A stretch of DNA of 39,759 bases from FEN-1297 sp046706945 (GCA_046706945.1 JBJKOY010000596.1:1-39759); one strand, 5' to 3'. Shown: positions 8,528 to 17,065, counted from the stretch's first letter. Notes: generated from the sequence alone by a model not told the origin. Numbers and translations are program-made.

Positions 8528-9910
8528 ATGGTCTCAAGTACGGTTACATTTTTCTCAAAAACATATTTAAAGAATAAGAAAAGCAAATTATTCCTTTTTG
8601 TTGCGGAAGTCGTGGTACTGATATTCTTGGTTGTACCTGCAGATTATGCCATCCCGAGTTTTGCCAGGCAGACAGGACTATCATGTAATTACTGCCATTA
8701 TACATTCCCTTCGCTAACCGCATTCGGAAGAATGTTTAAGCTGAACGGATACACTACAACAAACATCGAAAATCTCCAAGCTTATTCGGCGGACAGCGAA
8801 AGGGTGACCCTGCAGATTCCTCAAACATTCAGCTTTTCTGCTTTTGTGAAGTCATCGTATACATCAATCAGCAAGTCCGCCCCCGGGCTGGATAAAAATT
8901 TTGTCCAATCGCCGGAAGAAATAAGCATGTTTATGTCGGGCGAAATCTCCCCGAGAATCGGCGGATATGTACAGCTTACTTACGGATTGAGCGACGGGGC
9001 CATCGGCCTTGATATGCTTGACCTTAGATACGCAAACCATACAAGGCTGGGAGGCAAAGACTTGCTGTACGGACTGACGCTTAACAATATGCCTACAATG
9101 CAGGACCCGTGGAATACCACGCCTGCCTGGGGATTCCCTTATTACTCTTCGGAACCGGCACCCGCTCCCACCGCGGCAACATATCTGCAAATGGCAATGG
9201 GAGACGTTGCCGGACTGGGGGCGTACGCGTTGTATGACAAATTAATCTATGCCGAAATATCGGTCTACCATTCTTCTCCGGCAGGGATGTCTTATCCGCC
9301 CGATAATACATGGATGGGAAATATAGACGGAGCCGCTCCCTATTGGAGACTGGCGGTGCAGCATCAATGGGGCAGCCAGTATCTTGAAGTCGGGACTTTC
9401 GGGATAGCTTCGAGCGTTTATCCAATTGGTATCAGCGGTGCTACCGATAAATATACCGACGTGGGATTTGACGCGCAATATGAATACAATGCCGACAACG
9501 GCGGTTCGTGTATTTTGCATGCCGCATATATAACCGAAAAGCAAAAACTAGATGCTACTTATGCGGCGGAAGGTTCCGATAATGCCAGCGACAATCTTAA
9601 TTCGTTAAAACTGGATCTGACTTATAATTTCCCGGCCTGGGTGTCGTTAACGGCGGCATATTTTTCAACGGGCGGTTCGGTTGACGCAGGTCTTTATTCG
9701 CCGGGCGATATTACCGGCAGCTTGAACGGCAGCCCTGCAAGCAGCGGTGAAATACTCCAGGTTGCTTTTCTGCCCTGGATGAATACGCAGTTTGCATTAC
9801 AGTACACTTTATACAACAAATTCAACGGGAACAGCAGCAACTACGACGGGTCGGGAAGAAATGCTTCCGATAATAATACGCTGTACGTTATGGGCTGGGT
9901 TGTCTTCTGA
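8528..9910 (+). CDS. Cyc2-like outer-membrane monoheme cytochrome-porin fusion
   Basis: I prefer the ATG at 8528, preceded by GGAGA at 6 bases, over the ATG at 8480; this gives 460 residues. Residues 1-41 are a signal peptide ending ADYA. The mature N-terminus reads IPSFARQTG, followed by heme-binding Cys53 in CNYCH, then FPSLTAFGRMFKLNGY. This arrangement, a short one-heme domain fused to a long beta-strand-rich region, is as I recall it for Cyc2, the outer-membrane Fe(II)-oxidising cytochrome of several iron oxidisers. The remaining 370 residues alternate polar and aromatic strands and end in GWVVF, with the terminal aromatic residue typical of outer-membrane barrels. It heads a run of cytochrome and quinone-complex genes. 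Related non-iron-oxidising porin-cytochromes exist, so the substrate is unproven. Confidence 0.7.
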   Translation: MVSSTVTFFSKTYLKNKKSKLFLFVAEVVVLIFLVVPADYAIPSFARQTGLSCNYCHYTFPSLTAFGRMFKLNGYTTTNIENLQAYSADSERVTLQIPQTFSFSAFVKSSYTSISKSAPGLDKNFVQSPEEISMFMSGEISPRIGGYVQLTYGLSDGAIGLDMLDLRYANHTRLGGKDLLYGLTLNNMPTMQDPWNTTPAWGFPYYSSEPAPAPTAATYLQMAMGDVAGLGAYALYDKLIYAEISVYHSSPAGMSYPPDNTWMGNIDGAAPYWRLAVQHQWGSQYLEVGTFGIASSVYPIGISGATDKYTDVGFDAQYEYNADNGGSCILHAAYITEKQKLDATYAAEGSDNASDNLNSLKLDLTYNFPAWVSLTAAYFSTGGSVDAGLYSPGDITGSLNGSPASSGEILQVAFLPWMNTQFALQYTLYNKFNGNSSNYDGSGRNASDNNTLYVMGWVVF

Positions 9911-9959
9911 TTGAAGTCATCCTAACCCGCCGATGATTAAATTTTGGGAGTAAACGAAA

Positions 9960-10436
9960 ATGAAAACAAAAGTAATAATTCAGCTAATGGTGTTTGCCGG
10001 ATCCATTCTCTTATTAGGATTTACATTAAATAATCCGGCGCCGGTAAAAGCGGCAAATGAAAATTACGTGCTGCAGTCAAAGGAAAAAGACCCGCAGCTC
10101 AAAGATAACGGTATCGGTCCAATCAAATCGGTTAAACTCGGTCCTATTAACCAGAGACTGGTCGATCAAGGCAACGGCATTTTCAACGACAAGTGTTCTC
10201 TCTGCCACAACATTGACGACGTAAACCTGGCGCCGGCGCTGCGCGGAGTAACAAAAACTCTTTCTCCCGTCTTCATTATGAACTATTTGATGAACACTAA
10301 GGAAATGCAGCAGAAAGACCCTTATGTAAAAAGCCTAATCCTGAAGTGGAAAAAAGTGCCGGTTATGAAAGACCAGAAGCTGAAAGAAAAAGAGGCTAGA
10401 GCCGTGCTGGAATTTCTCAGGTCCATAGACAAGTAA
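9960..10436 (+). CDS. Periplasmic monoheme cytochrome c
   Basis: The protein has 158 residues, with a signal peptide ending near PVKA at about residue 31. The single heme site is CSLCH at Cys79 with the fifth ligand His, and a Met in VPVMKDQK is a likely sixth ligand. The overall pattern is a class I cytochrome c with a C-terminal helix (EARAVLEFLRS). GGGAG stands 9 bases before the ATG. It directly follows the Cyc2-like porin-cytochrome, so it is a natural soluble electron carrier between the outer membrane and the inner-membrane complex encoded downstream. That role is inferred from position. Confidence 0.88.
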   Translation: MKTKVIIQLMVFAGSILLLGFTLNNPAPVKAANENYVLQSKEKDPQLKDNGIGPIKSVKLGPINQRLVDQGNGIFNDKCSLCHNIDDVNLAPALRGVTKTLSPVFIMNYLMNTKEMQQKDPYVKSLILKWKKVPVMKDQKLKEKEARAVLEFLRSIDK

Positions 10437-10458
10437 TCTTATTATTAATATTCTTGTT

Positions 10459-10521
10459 GCCGGTAGACAGAAATAATTTATTCATGCATTTACTTTTCCG
10501 AAAATTGTAATGTCTACCGGC
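10459..10521. repeat. 63-bp inverted repeat with 11-bp perfect arms
   Basis: GCCGGTAGACA (10459-10469) pairs perfectly with TGTCTACCGGC (10511-10521) across 41 AT-rich bases. It begins 23 bases after the monoheme cytochrome stop codon. No T-run follows, so it is more likely an mRNA-stabilising or processing hairpin, or a small palindromic element, than a classic terminator. Confidence 0.55.
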
Positions 10522-10584
10522 TCTACTTGAAAATTAGACGGAAAAAATCAGGTCGGGAAATAGAGCAGGGGGAAGTTCAAAAGT

Positions 10585-10644
10585 AAGATCAATATTAAGA
10601 TCAAGATTAAGATCAAGATCAAGATCAAGAGTAAGATTAAGACA
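10585..10644. repeat. Tandem hexamer array, ten AAGATC-like units
   Basis: Ten consecutive 6-base units, mostly AAGATC or AAGATT with variants AATATT, AAGAGT and AAGACA, lie 50-109 bases before the pentaheme cytochrome start. Five units are AAGATC and contain GATC. Such arrays can change copy number by slippage and would alter promoter or leader spacing. I see no coding potential in it. Confidence 0.8.
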
Positions 10645-10693
10645 GCAACTTACTTACTTGTGAAAGAAAATAGTGAAAGTTTAAGAAACAAAA

Positions 10694-11200
10694 ATGAGAA
10701 TACTATTTTTTATACTTTTTATAGTCGGAATATTTGCCGGTTATTATTTGGTAAGCTACGGCTTAAAGCCTGCACCCACAGGCGATGAAATATCTTTCAG
10801 CCATTATGTCCACACTTCCGAGCATAAGATAAAATGCGTTAATTGCCACCGCGGTGTGAAGACCGGCGAGATGGCCCAAATTCCGAACATCAAAGTGTGC
10901 GGCATGTGCCATTCGACTCTGATGAACCCGAAGTCGGAGAAAGAAAGAAAGATTTATCAATACGTGAAAGAAAACAAAACCATAAAGTGGAAAATTTATT
11001 ACCACGTCCCGGATTATGTTATGTTTTCCCACAGGCGGCACGTTTTGCTCGGTAAACTGGATTGTACGAACTGCCACGGCGATATGACAAAACAAACCTC
11101 ACCCGACTTAAAAAATATCAGCGCTGTTCAGATGCAGTTTTGTTTTAGCTGCCATCAGGATAAAAACGTAACAACCGACTGCAATAACTGCCATCATTGA
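10694..11200 (+). CDS. Membrane-anchored pentaheme cytochrome c (ActA/QrcA-like)
   Basis: The 168-residue protein has an N-terminal membrane anchor (about residues 3-20) followed by five CxxCH heme sites at Cys48, 69, 124, 150 and 163. Additional His residues (FSHYVH, FSHRRH) suit bis-His ligation as in cytochrome c7/c3-type folds. In alternative complex III the ActA subunit is a pentaheme cytochrome, and in Qrc the equivalent QrcA has six hemes; both pass electrons between the membrane complex and periplasmic partners. The next four genes encode the other subunits expected of such a complex, which supports the assignment. The ribosome binding site is weak and a hexamer repeat array lies upstream. 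Confidence 0.85.
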   Translation: MRILFFILFIVGIFAGYYLVSYGLKPAPTGDEISFSHYVHTSEHKIKCVNCHRGVKTGEMAQIPNIKVCGMCHSTLMNPKSEKERKIYQYVKENKTIKWKIYYHVPDYVMFSHRRHVLLGKLDCTNCHGDMTKQTSPDLKNISAVQMQFCFSCHQDKNVTTDCNNCHH

Positions 11201-11248
11201 TGAATATGAGCGGCAAAATTTATTACGGTTCACAGGAGAAATTATTGA

Positions 11249-13537
11249 ATGGAAATAAATAGAAGGGATTTTGTCAAATTAATCGGAGGCTCGCTGTTCG
11301 GCCTAGCTGTAGGAAGCACTACCGGCGCCATAATGAAACTTCCCAAAAGGGCCGAACCCATTCTTTACAACGGTCCCCGTAAGGAATCGTGGAAACTTAC
11401 GGCATGTACTAAGTGTCCCGGCGGATGCAGTCTAAGGATAAGGCTTATTGACGGACTTCCGATACAGGCATTCGGCAATCCGCTTTCACCGGTTAATAAA
11501 GGAGGTATTTGTCCGCTCGGCCTGGTATCTGTTGCGGATTTGTATCACCCGTCCAGGCTTACGGGACCGATGAGAAAAGTCGACGGTGAGTTCAAGCCCG
11601 TTTCTTATAACGAAGCTTATAAAATTCTTTCGGATAACCTCAGGAAGATTATTACGGATAAAAAGCAAAACGATGTTTTTATTGCGGCCCAAACGGAATC
11701 GCGCATTCGCAAGAGCCTGTTTGAAAAATTTTCGGCAGTAACTGGTTTCAGGAACTTAGTTGTCGACAACTTCCATGCGGCCGGCAATTTACCGTTCCTC
11801 AATGCCGCAGCAGAAGCGCCGGACTTCATCGACTTCGACAAGTGCGATTATATTTTAAACTTCGGCTCGCAGATGACGGAAATTTCCCGGAACCCTCTGT
11901 ACTTTTTAAGAAAGGTTAACGATTACAGGGAAAAAGGATATAACATTACCGCAATTCAACCGAGACTTACTCCCAACGTTTCCAAGCTTGATAAATGGAT
12001 CCCTGCGCGGCCCGAACAGTTCGGCACCGTTGCTCTCGGGATCGCGTACGTACTTCTGAAAGACGGACAGTACGATAAAAAATTTGTCGAGCGGAACTTC
12101 AACGGCTTTGACTCATTTAAGGCTTTTGTCCTCGAAAATTTTATCCCGGATAAAGTTGAAGAACTAACCGGGGTTTCTTCAGATAAAATAATGGAGATAG
12201 GCAGAGAGTTCGAAAAAGCTTCTTCGCCGGTTGCGTACTTTGACGAGACCGTTTTATACAGTTCGAACGGTACGCAGAACGCATATGCAATAATCGCATT
12301 AAACGCGCTTAAAGGTTTCAGCGGCTACGGAATGATAAAGGGAAAATCTTTTTCGACGTTCCTTCAGAATGATTCTAAGAACTACGATGGGCTTACGTCC
12401 GCAGATTTAACGGAACGCCTTTTAAGCGGCAGACGGCTGGAAGCTTTGATAATAGCAGGAAGCAACTTTGTCTTCAATAACCCGAACACCGAATCATTAA
12501 AAAAACAGCTTGGTTCGGTTCCTTTTATCGTCAGCTTCGGTTCTTTTATAGATGAGACTTCCGTGTTTGCAGATCTGATTATACCGGACAACTGTAATCT
12601 TGAAAAGCTTGACCTGCTGCTCGACGAATCGATGGGGACGCCTTCAATAACCCTTCAGCAGCCTGTTGTGGAACCGTTCTTCAAGACCGTCGATACGGGC
12701 GATGTATTGATTTCTTTAATGAAAGACCTGCCGACCCGGCAGGCCGGACCGGATTCGGGAACGAAAATATCCTACGGAAATTATTCCGATTATGTCCGGC
12801 AGTTTGCAAAGAAAATTTATTCAGGAAAGGAAGGTATTTTCCTTGACCAGAGCGAACCGACCGTAATTGAAAAAGGTTTAAGGAAAATCGGCTGGCAGAC
12901 CGAGCAGTTCGGAAGTTTTGACGATTTCTGGGAAAGCCTTCTTGATTCAGGCGGATGGTGGAATCCCTTTGCCGAGAAAGAGCCCTACAGCCCGAAAATT
13001 GATTTGAGGCAGGTATTTGATGAAAAATCATTTTTAACCAAAAGAGTTCCGCTTTCAACATCCAAAAGCAAACTACGACTGAATATTTACAGAAGGAACC
13101 TTGACTATAAAGGAAACATGAGCATCTACCCGGTGCTTGTTGAGCAGTTCGGGAACGCCTGGACGGTGTTCTATCAATTATATGCCGAGATTAACCCGAA
13201 GACCGCCCAACGGCTGTCTTTATCGGACAGAAAAAAAGTTATAATAGAAACGAATAAAGGGAAGTTCTTAGCGGTGCTTGTCTTCAACCCCATTGTAATG
13301 CCCGGCAGCATCGACGTACCTTTCGGGCTCGGCCACATGGTCCTTGGAGACACTTGCGGCTTTAATCCGCTCAGTTTCTCCGATAACATTTTTGATAAAA
13401 TCTCGGGCAAGCCGTCCTTCGGCGAAACATTTGTCAAAATCGACGGAAGTACATTTAAGGATGCTCCGGAATCGGCGCAGATTATTTCAAATCAAAACCA
13501 ATTGACCGAAAGCAAGAAGAGGAAAGATTATGCCTAG
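11249..13537 (+). CDS. Tat-exported molybdopterin-oxidoreductase-family subunit, QrcB/ActB-like
   Basis: The N-terminus NRRDFVK is a twin-arginine export motif, followed by a hydrophobic stretch. Residues 51-90 hold a 4Fe-4S motif (CTKCPGGC, then GGICPLG). The rest follows the DMSO-reductase family: a domain with FDKCDYILNFGS, then RLTPNVSKLDKWIPARPEQ, then VFADLIIPD, and a C-terminal beta-barrel domain from about residue 620. Where active enzymes normally carry Cys, Ser, Asp or selenocysteine before a His, I read DNFHAAG, so the Mo ligand appears to be Phe. A similar lack of catalysis is known for QrcB and ActB, which serve as structural electron-path subunits. The length (762) suits the family. 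The last 8 bases overlap the ferredoxin gene. A small palindrome encoding LPTRQAG interrupts the frame near residue 494. Confidence 0.85.
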   Translation: MEINRRDFVKLIGGSLFGLAVGSTTGAIMKLPKRAEPILYNGPRKESWKLTACTKCPGGCSLRIRLIDGLPIQAFGNPLSPVNKGGICPLGLVSVADLYHPSRLTGPMRKVDGEFKPVSYNEAYKILSDNLRKIITDKKQNDVFIAAQTESRIRKSLFEKFSAVTGFRNLVVDNFHAAGNLPFLNAAAEAPDFIDFDKCDYILNFGSQMTEISRNPLYFLRKVNDYREKGYNITAIQPRLTPNVSKLDKWIPARPEQFGTVALGIAYVLLKDGQYDKKFVERNFNGFDSFKAFVLENFIPDKVEELTGVSSDKIMEIGREFEKASSPVAYFDETVLYSSNGTQNAYAIIALNALKGFSGYGMIKGKSFSTFLQNDSKNYDGLTSADLTERLLSGRRLEALIIAGSNFVFNNPNTESLKKQLGSVPFIVSFGSFIDETSVFADLIIPDNCNLEKLDLLLDESMGTPSITLQQPVVEPFFKTVDTGDVLISLMKDLPTRQAGPDSGTKISYGNYSDYVRQFAKKIYSGKEGIFLDQSEPTVIEKGLRKIGWQTEQFGSFDDFWESLLDSGGWWNPFAEKEPYSPKIDLRQVFDEKSFLTKRVPLSTSKSKLRLNIYRRNLDYKGNMSIYPVLVEQFGNAWTVFYQLYAEINPKTAQRLSLSDRKKVIIETNKGKFLAVLVFNPIVMPGSIDVPFGLGHMVLGDTCGFNPLSFSDNIFDKISGKPSFGETFVKIDGSTFKDAPESAQIISNQNQLTESKKRKDYA
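12727..12743. repeat. GC-rich palindrome inside coding sequence
   Basis: CCTGCC (12727-12732) and GGCAGG (12738-12743) flank GACCC. In frame it adds the low-homology peptide LPTRQAG to the QrcB-like protein without breaking it. A related core, GCCTGC-G-GCAGGC, occurs inside the DUF1566-type gene near 23265-23280. These may be copies of a small in-frame palindromic repeat; two instances are too few to prove a family. Confidence 0.45.
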
Positions 13538-14219
13538 ATACGGAATGGTGATCGACCTTAATAAATGCAACCAGTGCGAAGCATGCGTTACCGCCTGCAA
13601 GCTCGAAAACAACGTGCAGATTGTTTCAAAGGAAAATGCGGCGATAGGAAGAGTAATGCTGTGGATGAAAATGCTCACGACAGGATACGAAGGCGACTAC
13701 CCGGACACCCGCCCCGTGACTATGCCCGTGTTCTGCATGCAATGCGACGAACCGCCGTGCATAAAAGTATGTCCCGTTAGAGCAACCTATAAAAGAGACG
13801 ACGGTATTGTTGCGCAGATTTACCCCCAGTGCATCGGATGCCGGTACTGCATGGCGAACTGTCCTTATACGGTAAAAGTCTTCAACTGGTTTAAAGACGA
13901 GCAGCCGGTTGAATATGAGAAATGTTACAATACTGACGTCTCAGTAAGACCCAAAGGCATTGTTGAGAAATGCACGTTCTGCATCCACCGTTTGCAGAAA
14001 GCAAAAGAGAAAGCGAAAGCAGAACACAGGAAGATGAAAGAAGAAGATTACGTTACTGCCTGCGCGGAGGTCTGTCCGGCTAAGGCAATCTACTTCGGGG
14101 ATCTGGACGACCCGCACGGCAAGGCGGCGAAAGCAATGCACGATTACAGGAGATTCGCGCTTCAGGAAGAACTGGGAACGGAACCCAAGGTTCATTACCT
14201 GAGCGAGAAGTCGCAGTAG
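13530..14219 (+). CDS. Four-cluster ferredoxin subunit, QrcC/PsrB-like
   Basis: The protein has 229 residues and four cysteine groups: CNQCEACVTAC, CMQCDEPPCIKVCP, CIGCRYCMANCP, and a split group CTFC plus CAEVCP with an upstream Cys in YEKCYN. This is the standard pattern of the electron-transfer subunit of PsrB/TtrB/QrcC-type complexes, carrying up to four iron-sulfur clusters between the catalytic-family subunit and the membrane subunit. It has no signal peptide of its own; in this family it is exported or assembled with the Tat partner. The start overlaps the upstream gene by 8 bases, which supports coupled translation. Confidence 0.93.
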   Translation: MPRYGMVIDLNKCNQCEACVTACKLENNVQIVSKENAAIGRVMLWMKMLTTGYEGDYPDTRPVTMPVFCMQCDEPPCIKVCPVRATYKRDDGIVAQIYPQCIGCRYCMANCPYTVKVFNWFKDEQPVEYEKCYNTDVSVRPKGIVEKCTFCIHRLQKAKEKAKAEHRKMKEEDYVTACAEVCPAKAIYFGDLDDPHGKAAKAMHDYRRFALQEELGTEPKVHYLSEKSQ

Positions 14220-14260
14220 AAATTATTCAAAGTTAAATTTTTAAACAAAGGTTTTTTGAG

Positions 14261-15610
14261 ATGGACGACCGTCACTATATCGATGAAGATGAAGCTCTAT
14301 TTACTCCCATTTACAAAACAGGCAAAGGCTTCTATGCTCTTGTATGCGCACTGGCGGCTATTGTTCTGTTCGGAGTAATTATGTATGTGCGCCAGTTGGT
14401 TTTCGGACTGGGCGAAACAGGCATGAACGAGCCGGTCAGCTGGGGGTTTTACATAATCAGCTTCGTATTCTTTATCGGAATATCACACGCGGGCACTCTT
14501 ATTTCGGCGATCCTCCGTTTGTCGAAAGCGGAATGGCGGAGACCCATAACAAGAATGGCCGAAGTTATTACCGGGATAGTTCTCATTATCGGCGGTATCC
14601 ACCCCATTATCGATTTGGGAAGACCGGACAGGATACTTCACCTGATAGAGCGCGGTCGTTTGCAGTCTCCTCTTCTCTGGGATTTTACAAGCGTATCCGC
14701 ATATTTTACGGCATCGACGATTTACCTCTACCTCCCGCTGATTCCGGATATTGCTCTGCTTCGCGATAGAGGAGGCAGATTTAACAAGCTATATAAAATA
14801 TTGTCCTGGGGATACGACGGTTCGGATAAGCAGAAACATTCGCTTGAACGGGCAATAAACATTTTGATGGTAATGGTAATACCCATTGCCGTATCGGTTC
14901 ACACGGTTATCTCATGGATCTTCTCGATGACCCTTCAGCCGGGGTGGCACAGCACAATCTTCGGTCCGTACTTCGTTGTCGGCGCCATTTACTCAGGTAT
15001 CGCCGCGTTGATAATCGTTATGATCGCTTTCCGTAAGGCTTATCATCTGGAAAATTACCTGAAGGAAATACACTTTAAATACCTCGGCACTCTGCTTATG
15101 GTTATGTGTCTTCTCTGGTTTTATTTTACCTTTGCCGAGTACCTGACTACATTCTTCGGGCACGAACCGCCGGAGATGAGAGTGTTCGTTTATAAGTTTG
15201 TCGGCGGCTATGCGCCCTGGTTCTGGCTGATGGTGGTCTGCAATTTTATTATCCCGATAATTTTTTTAAGCAACAAAAAACTGAAAACCATGGGAGGGAT
15301 ATTAACTACGTCGATCGCGGTCGTTATCGGCATGTGGCTGGAAAGATTAATTATTATTGTCCCTTCAATGGCCAACCCGAGGCTGCCGTATACGACCGGC
15401 ATTTATATACCTTCGCTGACGGAAATTTCGCTCCTTGCCGCTGCAACGGCGGCGTTTATTCTGGGCTTTATGGGATTTTCAAAATTATTCCCGCTGGTTT
15501 CCGTCTGGGAGATTAAAGAAGGGCGCAAGGAAAGCATAAAGGAAGTTACCGAAAGATTGAACGAATATCTTCCTACATCCAGACCGGTTAAAGTAGTAGA
15601 AGAAAATTGA
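14261..15610 (+). CDS. NrfD/PsrC-type quinone-interacting membrane subunit
   Basis: The 449-residue protein has about ten hydrophobic helices spread along its length. The conserved segment HPIIDLGRPDR after the third helix and the EPVSWGFYI motif are typical of the NrfD/PsrC/ActC/QrcD family, which binds menaquinone or ubiquinone in the cytoplasmic membrane and exchanges electrons with the attached ferredoxin subunit. It follows the ferredoxin by 41 bases. It is longer than NrfD itself (about 320) and closer in size to QrcD and ActC. Together with the upstream subunits it completes a quinone-cytochrome c oxidoreductase; whether quinone is reduced or oxidised is not visible in the sequence. 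Confidence 0.92.
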   Translation: MDDRHYIDEDEALFTPIYKTGKGFYALVCALAAIVLFGVIMYVRQLVFGLGETGMNEPVSWGFYIISFVFFIGISHAGTLISAILRLSKAEWRRPITRMAEVITGIVLIIGGIHPIIDLGRPDRILHLIERGRLQSPLLWDFTSVSAYFTASTIYLYLPLIPDIALLRDRGGRFNKLYKILSWGYDGSDKQKHSLERAINILMVMVIPIAVSVHTVISWIFSMTLQPGWHSTIFGPYFVVGAIYSGIAALIIVMIAFRKAYHLENYLKEIHFKYLGTLLMVMCLLWFYFTFAEYLTTFFGHEPPEMRVFVYKFVGGYAPWFWLMVVCNFIIPIIFLSNKKLKTMGGILTTSIAVVIGMWLERLIIIVPSMANPRLPYTTGIYIPSLTEISLLAAATAAFILGFMGFSKLFPLVSVWEIKEGRKESIKEVTERLNEYLPTSRPVKVVEEN

Positions 15611-15617
15611 GGAAATT

Positions 15618-15875
15618 ATGGCCGTGAAAAACAATGAAAACCGAATGATATTTTTAATACAATTGGTGACGCTCGTATTTATCTGGATCCTCGCGGGCAG
15701 CATGACTTTATTGTTCATTAACCTGGTGAACATTTCCTACCAGGTAAACGACCATCAATCGGCGTCGATTGTTATCAGCATTATCGCCGTTATCGTCTTC
15801 TGGATTTTGGCAGGCATACTCACTTACGTGTTCGTCGGGCTGCACAAACACGGCAGAAAGGAGAAACAAGCATGA
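15618..15875 (+). CDS. Small two-helix membrane protein of the complex
   Basis: The 85-residue protein has two membrane helices (about 13-33 and 48-70) and a basic tail HKHGRKEKQA. Both helices contain the same core, WILAG, in matching positions (IWILAGSMTLLFINL and FWILAGILTYVFVGL), so the protein looks like an internal duplication of one helix. A GAGG lies 6 bases before the ATG. It lies 7 bases after the NrfD-like gene and overlaps the tetraheme cytochrome gene by 4 bases (ATGA), so it is firmly inside the operon. I do not recognise a family; a small accessory subunit such as those seen in Act-type complexes is a guess from position. Confidence 0.75.
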   Translation: MAVKNNENRMIFLIQLVTLVFIWILAGSMTLLFINLVNISYQVNDHQSASIVISIIAVIVFWILAGILTYVFVGLHKHGRKEKQA

Positions 15876-17065
15876 GAGTAAAATTTGTTTTGCCCGCTTC
15901 TGCTATAGTAATTCTTGTTTCGTTTTATTTTATAAACGGGGCTCAGCTTCGGCAGCAAAAACCTCAAGACACGCAAAGGGGACAGCCTTTGCCGAAGGAC
16001 CCTATGAGCGGAAGAATAGTCTTTGAGCAGAAAGGGTGTATTGACTGCCATTCGATAAACGGTTACGGCGGAAAGACCGCGGCCGATTTCGGAACCGAGA
16101 ACTTCTTCGGCAGCAGCTACGATTTGATTTCCAAGATGTGGAACCATTCCCCGGAAATGCTTAAGCAGATGAATTTAAAGAATATTGAGAAGCAGGATTT
16201 AAGCGAGGAAGATTTCCGGAACCTAAGTTATTTCCTAAACTTTCTGCGCTACCTGGGGACAGGCGGAAATGTAAGCAACGGGCAAAAACTATTTACCAGG
16301 ATGAAATGCAGCGAATGCCATTCGGCGGGGAATAAGAATTCCGGTAAAATCAGTCTGAATAAAATAGGCGTCTACGCTTCCCCGCTCTACCTCGCCCAGA
16401 CGATGTGGAACCATGCCGCAAAGATGCAGAGAACGCAGAAGATGTCAGGCGTAAAAATACCTATGTTTAAGGATAACGAGTTTGCGGATTTATCGGCATA
16501 CATCGAGTCGCTTACCGGCTACGACAGGAGAGAAAAAGTATACATGACACCCGGAATTCCTTTGAAAGGCGAAAAATTATTTAAGAGCGCAAAGTGTTTT
16601 TACTGTCATGTAGAGAAGCATATCGGACCGGATTTAACGAAGTCCGACTTTAATAAGAGTGTTTCTCAGATTGCCGGAGTGATGTGGAACCACGCGTCCG
16701 ATATGAATGCCGCAATGGCAAGGTACAAAATTTCCTATCCTGAATTTAAAGCCGGTGAAATGGCTGACTTGATTTCTTACCTGTACTTCATGAATCAAAA
16801 TCAAGTAACCGGTACCGAAGAAGAAGGCAGGAAGTTAATATCGGAAAAAGGCTGCGTTAGCTGCCATAGTAAGGGAAATCCTTACAACGCGCCGGCGGCA
16901 GCCGCAATCGGACGGTTCTACGATCCGGACAGTTTCTTCAGCGATTTATGGAACCACCTGCCGATGATGGAAAAAGCTTCATATGCAAAAGGAAAATCTT
17001 TGCCTAAATTGTTGCCATCCGAAGTAAAATCGTTGTATCTTTACTTCAATAGAAAAGTGAGATGA
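15872..17065 (+). CDS. Tetraheme cytochrome c built of four repeated monoheme modules
   Basis: The 397-residue protein has an N-terminal signal or anchor (about residues 3-18) followed by four heme modules with CxxCH at Cys56, 146, 242 and 328. The spacing is 86-96 residues. About 30-34 residues after each heme site comes the same motif: MWNHSPEM, MWNHAAKM, MWNHASDM, LWNHLPMM (Trp90, 179, 272, 360). The Met of this motif, or a later one, may be the sixth heme ligand. The array looks like a linear wire of class I cytochrome domains, able to carry electrons across the periplasm. AGGAG precedes the start by 8 bases and the start overlaps the upstream stop. Confidence 0.9.
   Translation: MRVKFVLPASAIVILVSFYFINGAQLRQQKPQDTQRGQPLPKDPMSGRIVFEQKGCIDCHSINGYGGKTAADFGTENFFGSSYDLISKMWNHSPEMLKQMNLKNIEKQDLSEEDFRNLSYFLNFLRYLGTGGNVSNGQKLFTRMKCSECHSAGNKNSGKISLNKIGVYASPLYLAQTMWNHAAKMQRTQKMSGVKIPMFKDNEFADLSAYIESLTGYDRREKVYMTPGIPLKGEKLFKSAKCFYCHVEKHIGPDLTKSDFNKSVSQIAGVMWNHASDMNAAMARYKISYPEFKAGEMADLISYLYFMNQNQVTGTEEEGRKLISEKGCVSCHSKGNPYNAPAAAAIGRFYDPDSFFSDLWNHLPMMEKASYAKGKSLPKLLPSEVKSLYLYFNRKVR

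Noticed and set aside
10585..10644. CRISPR array
   Set aside because: Units are 6 bases long with no spacers; it is a simple tandem repeat.
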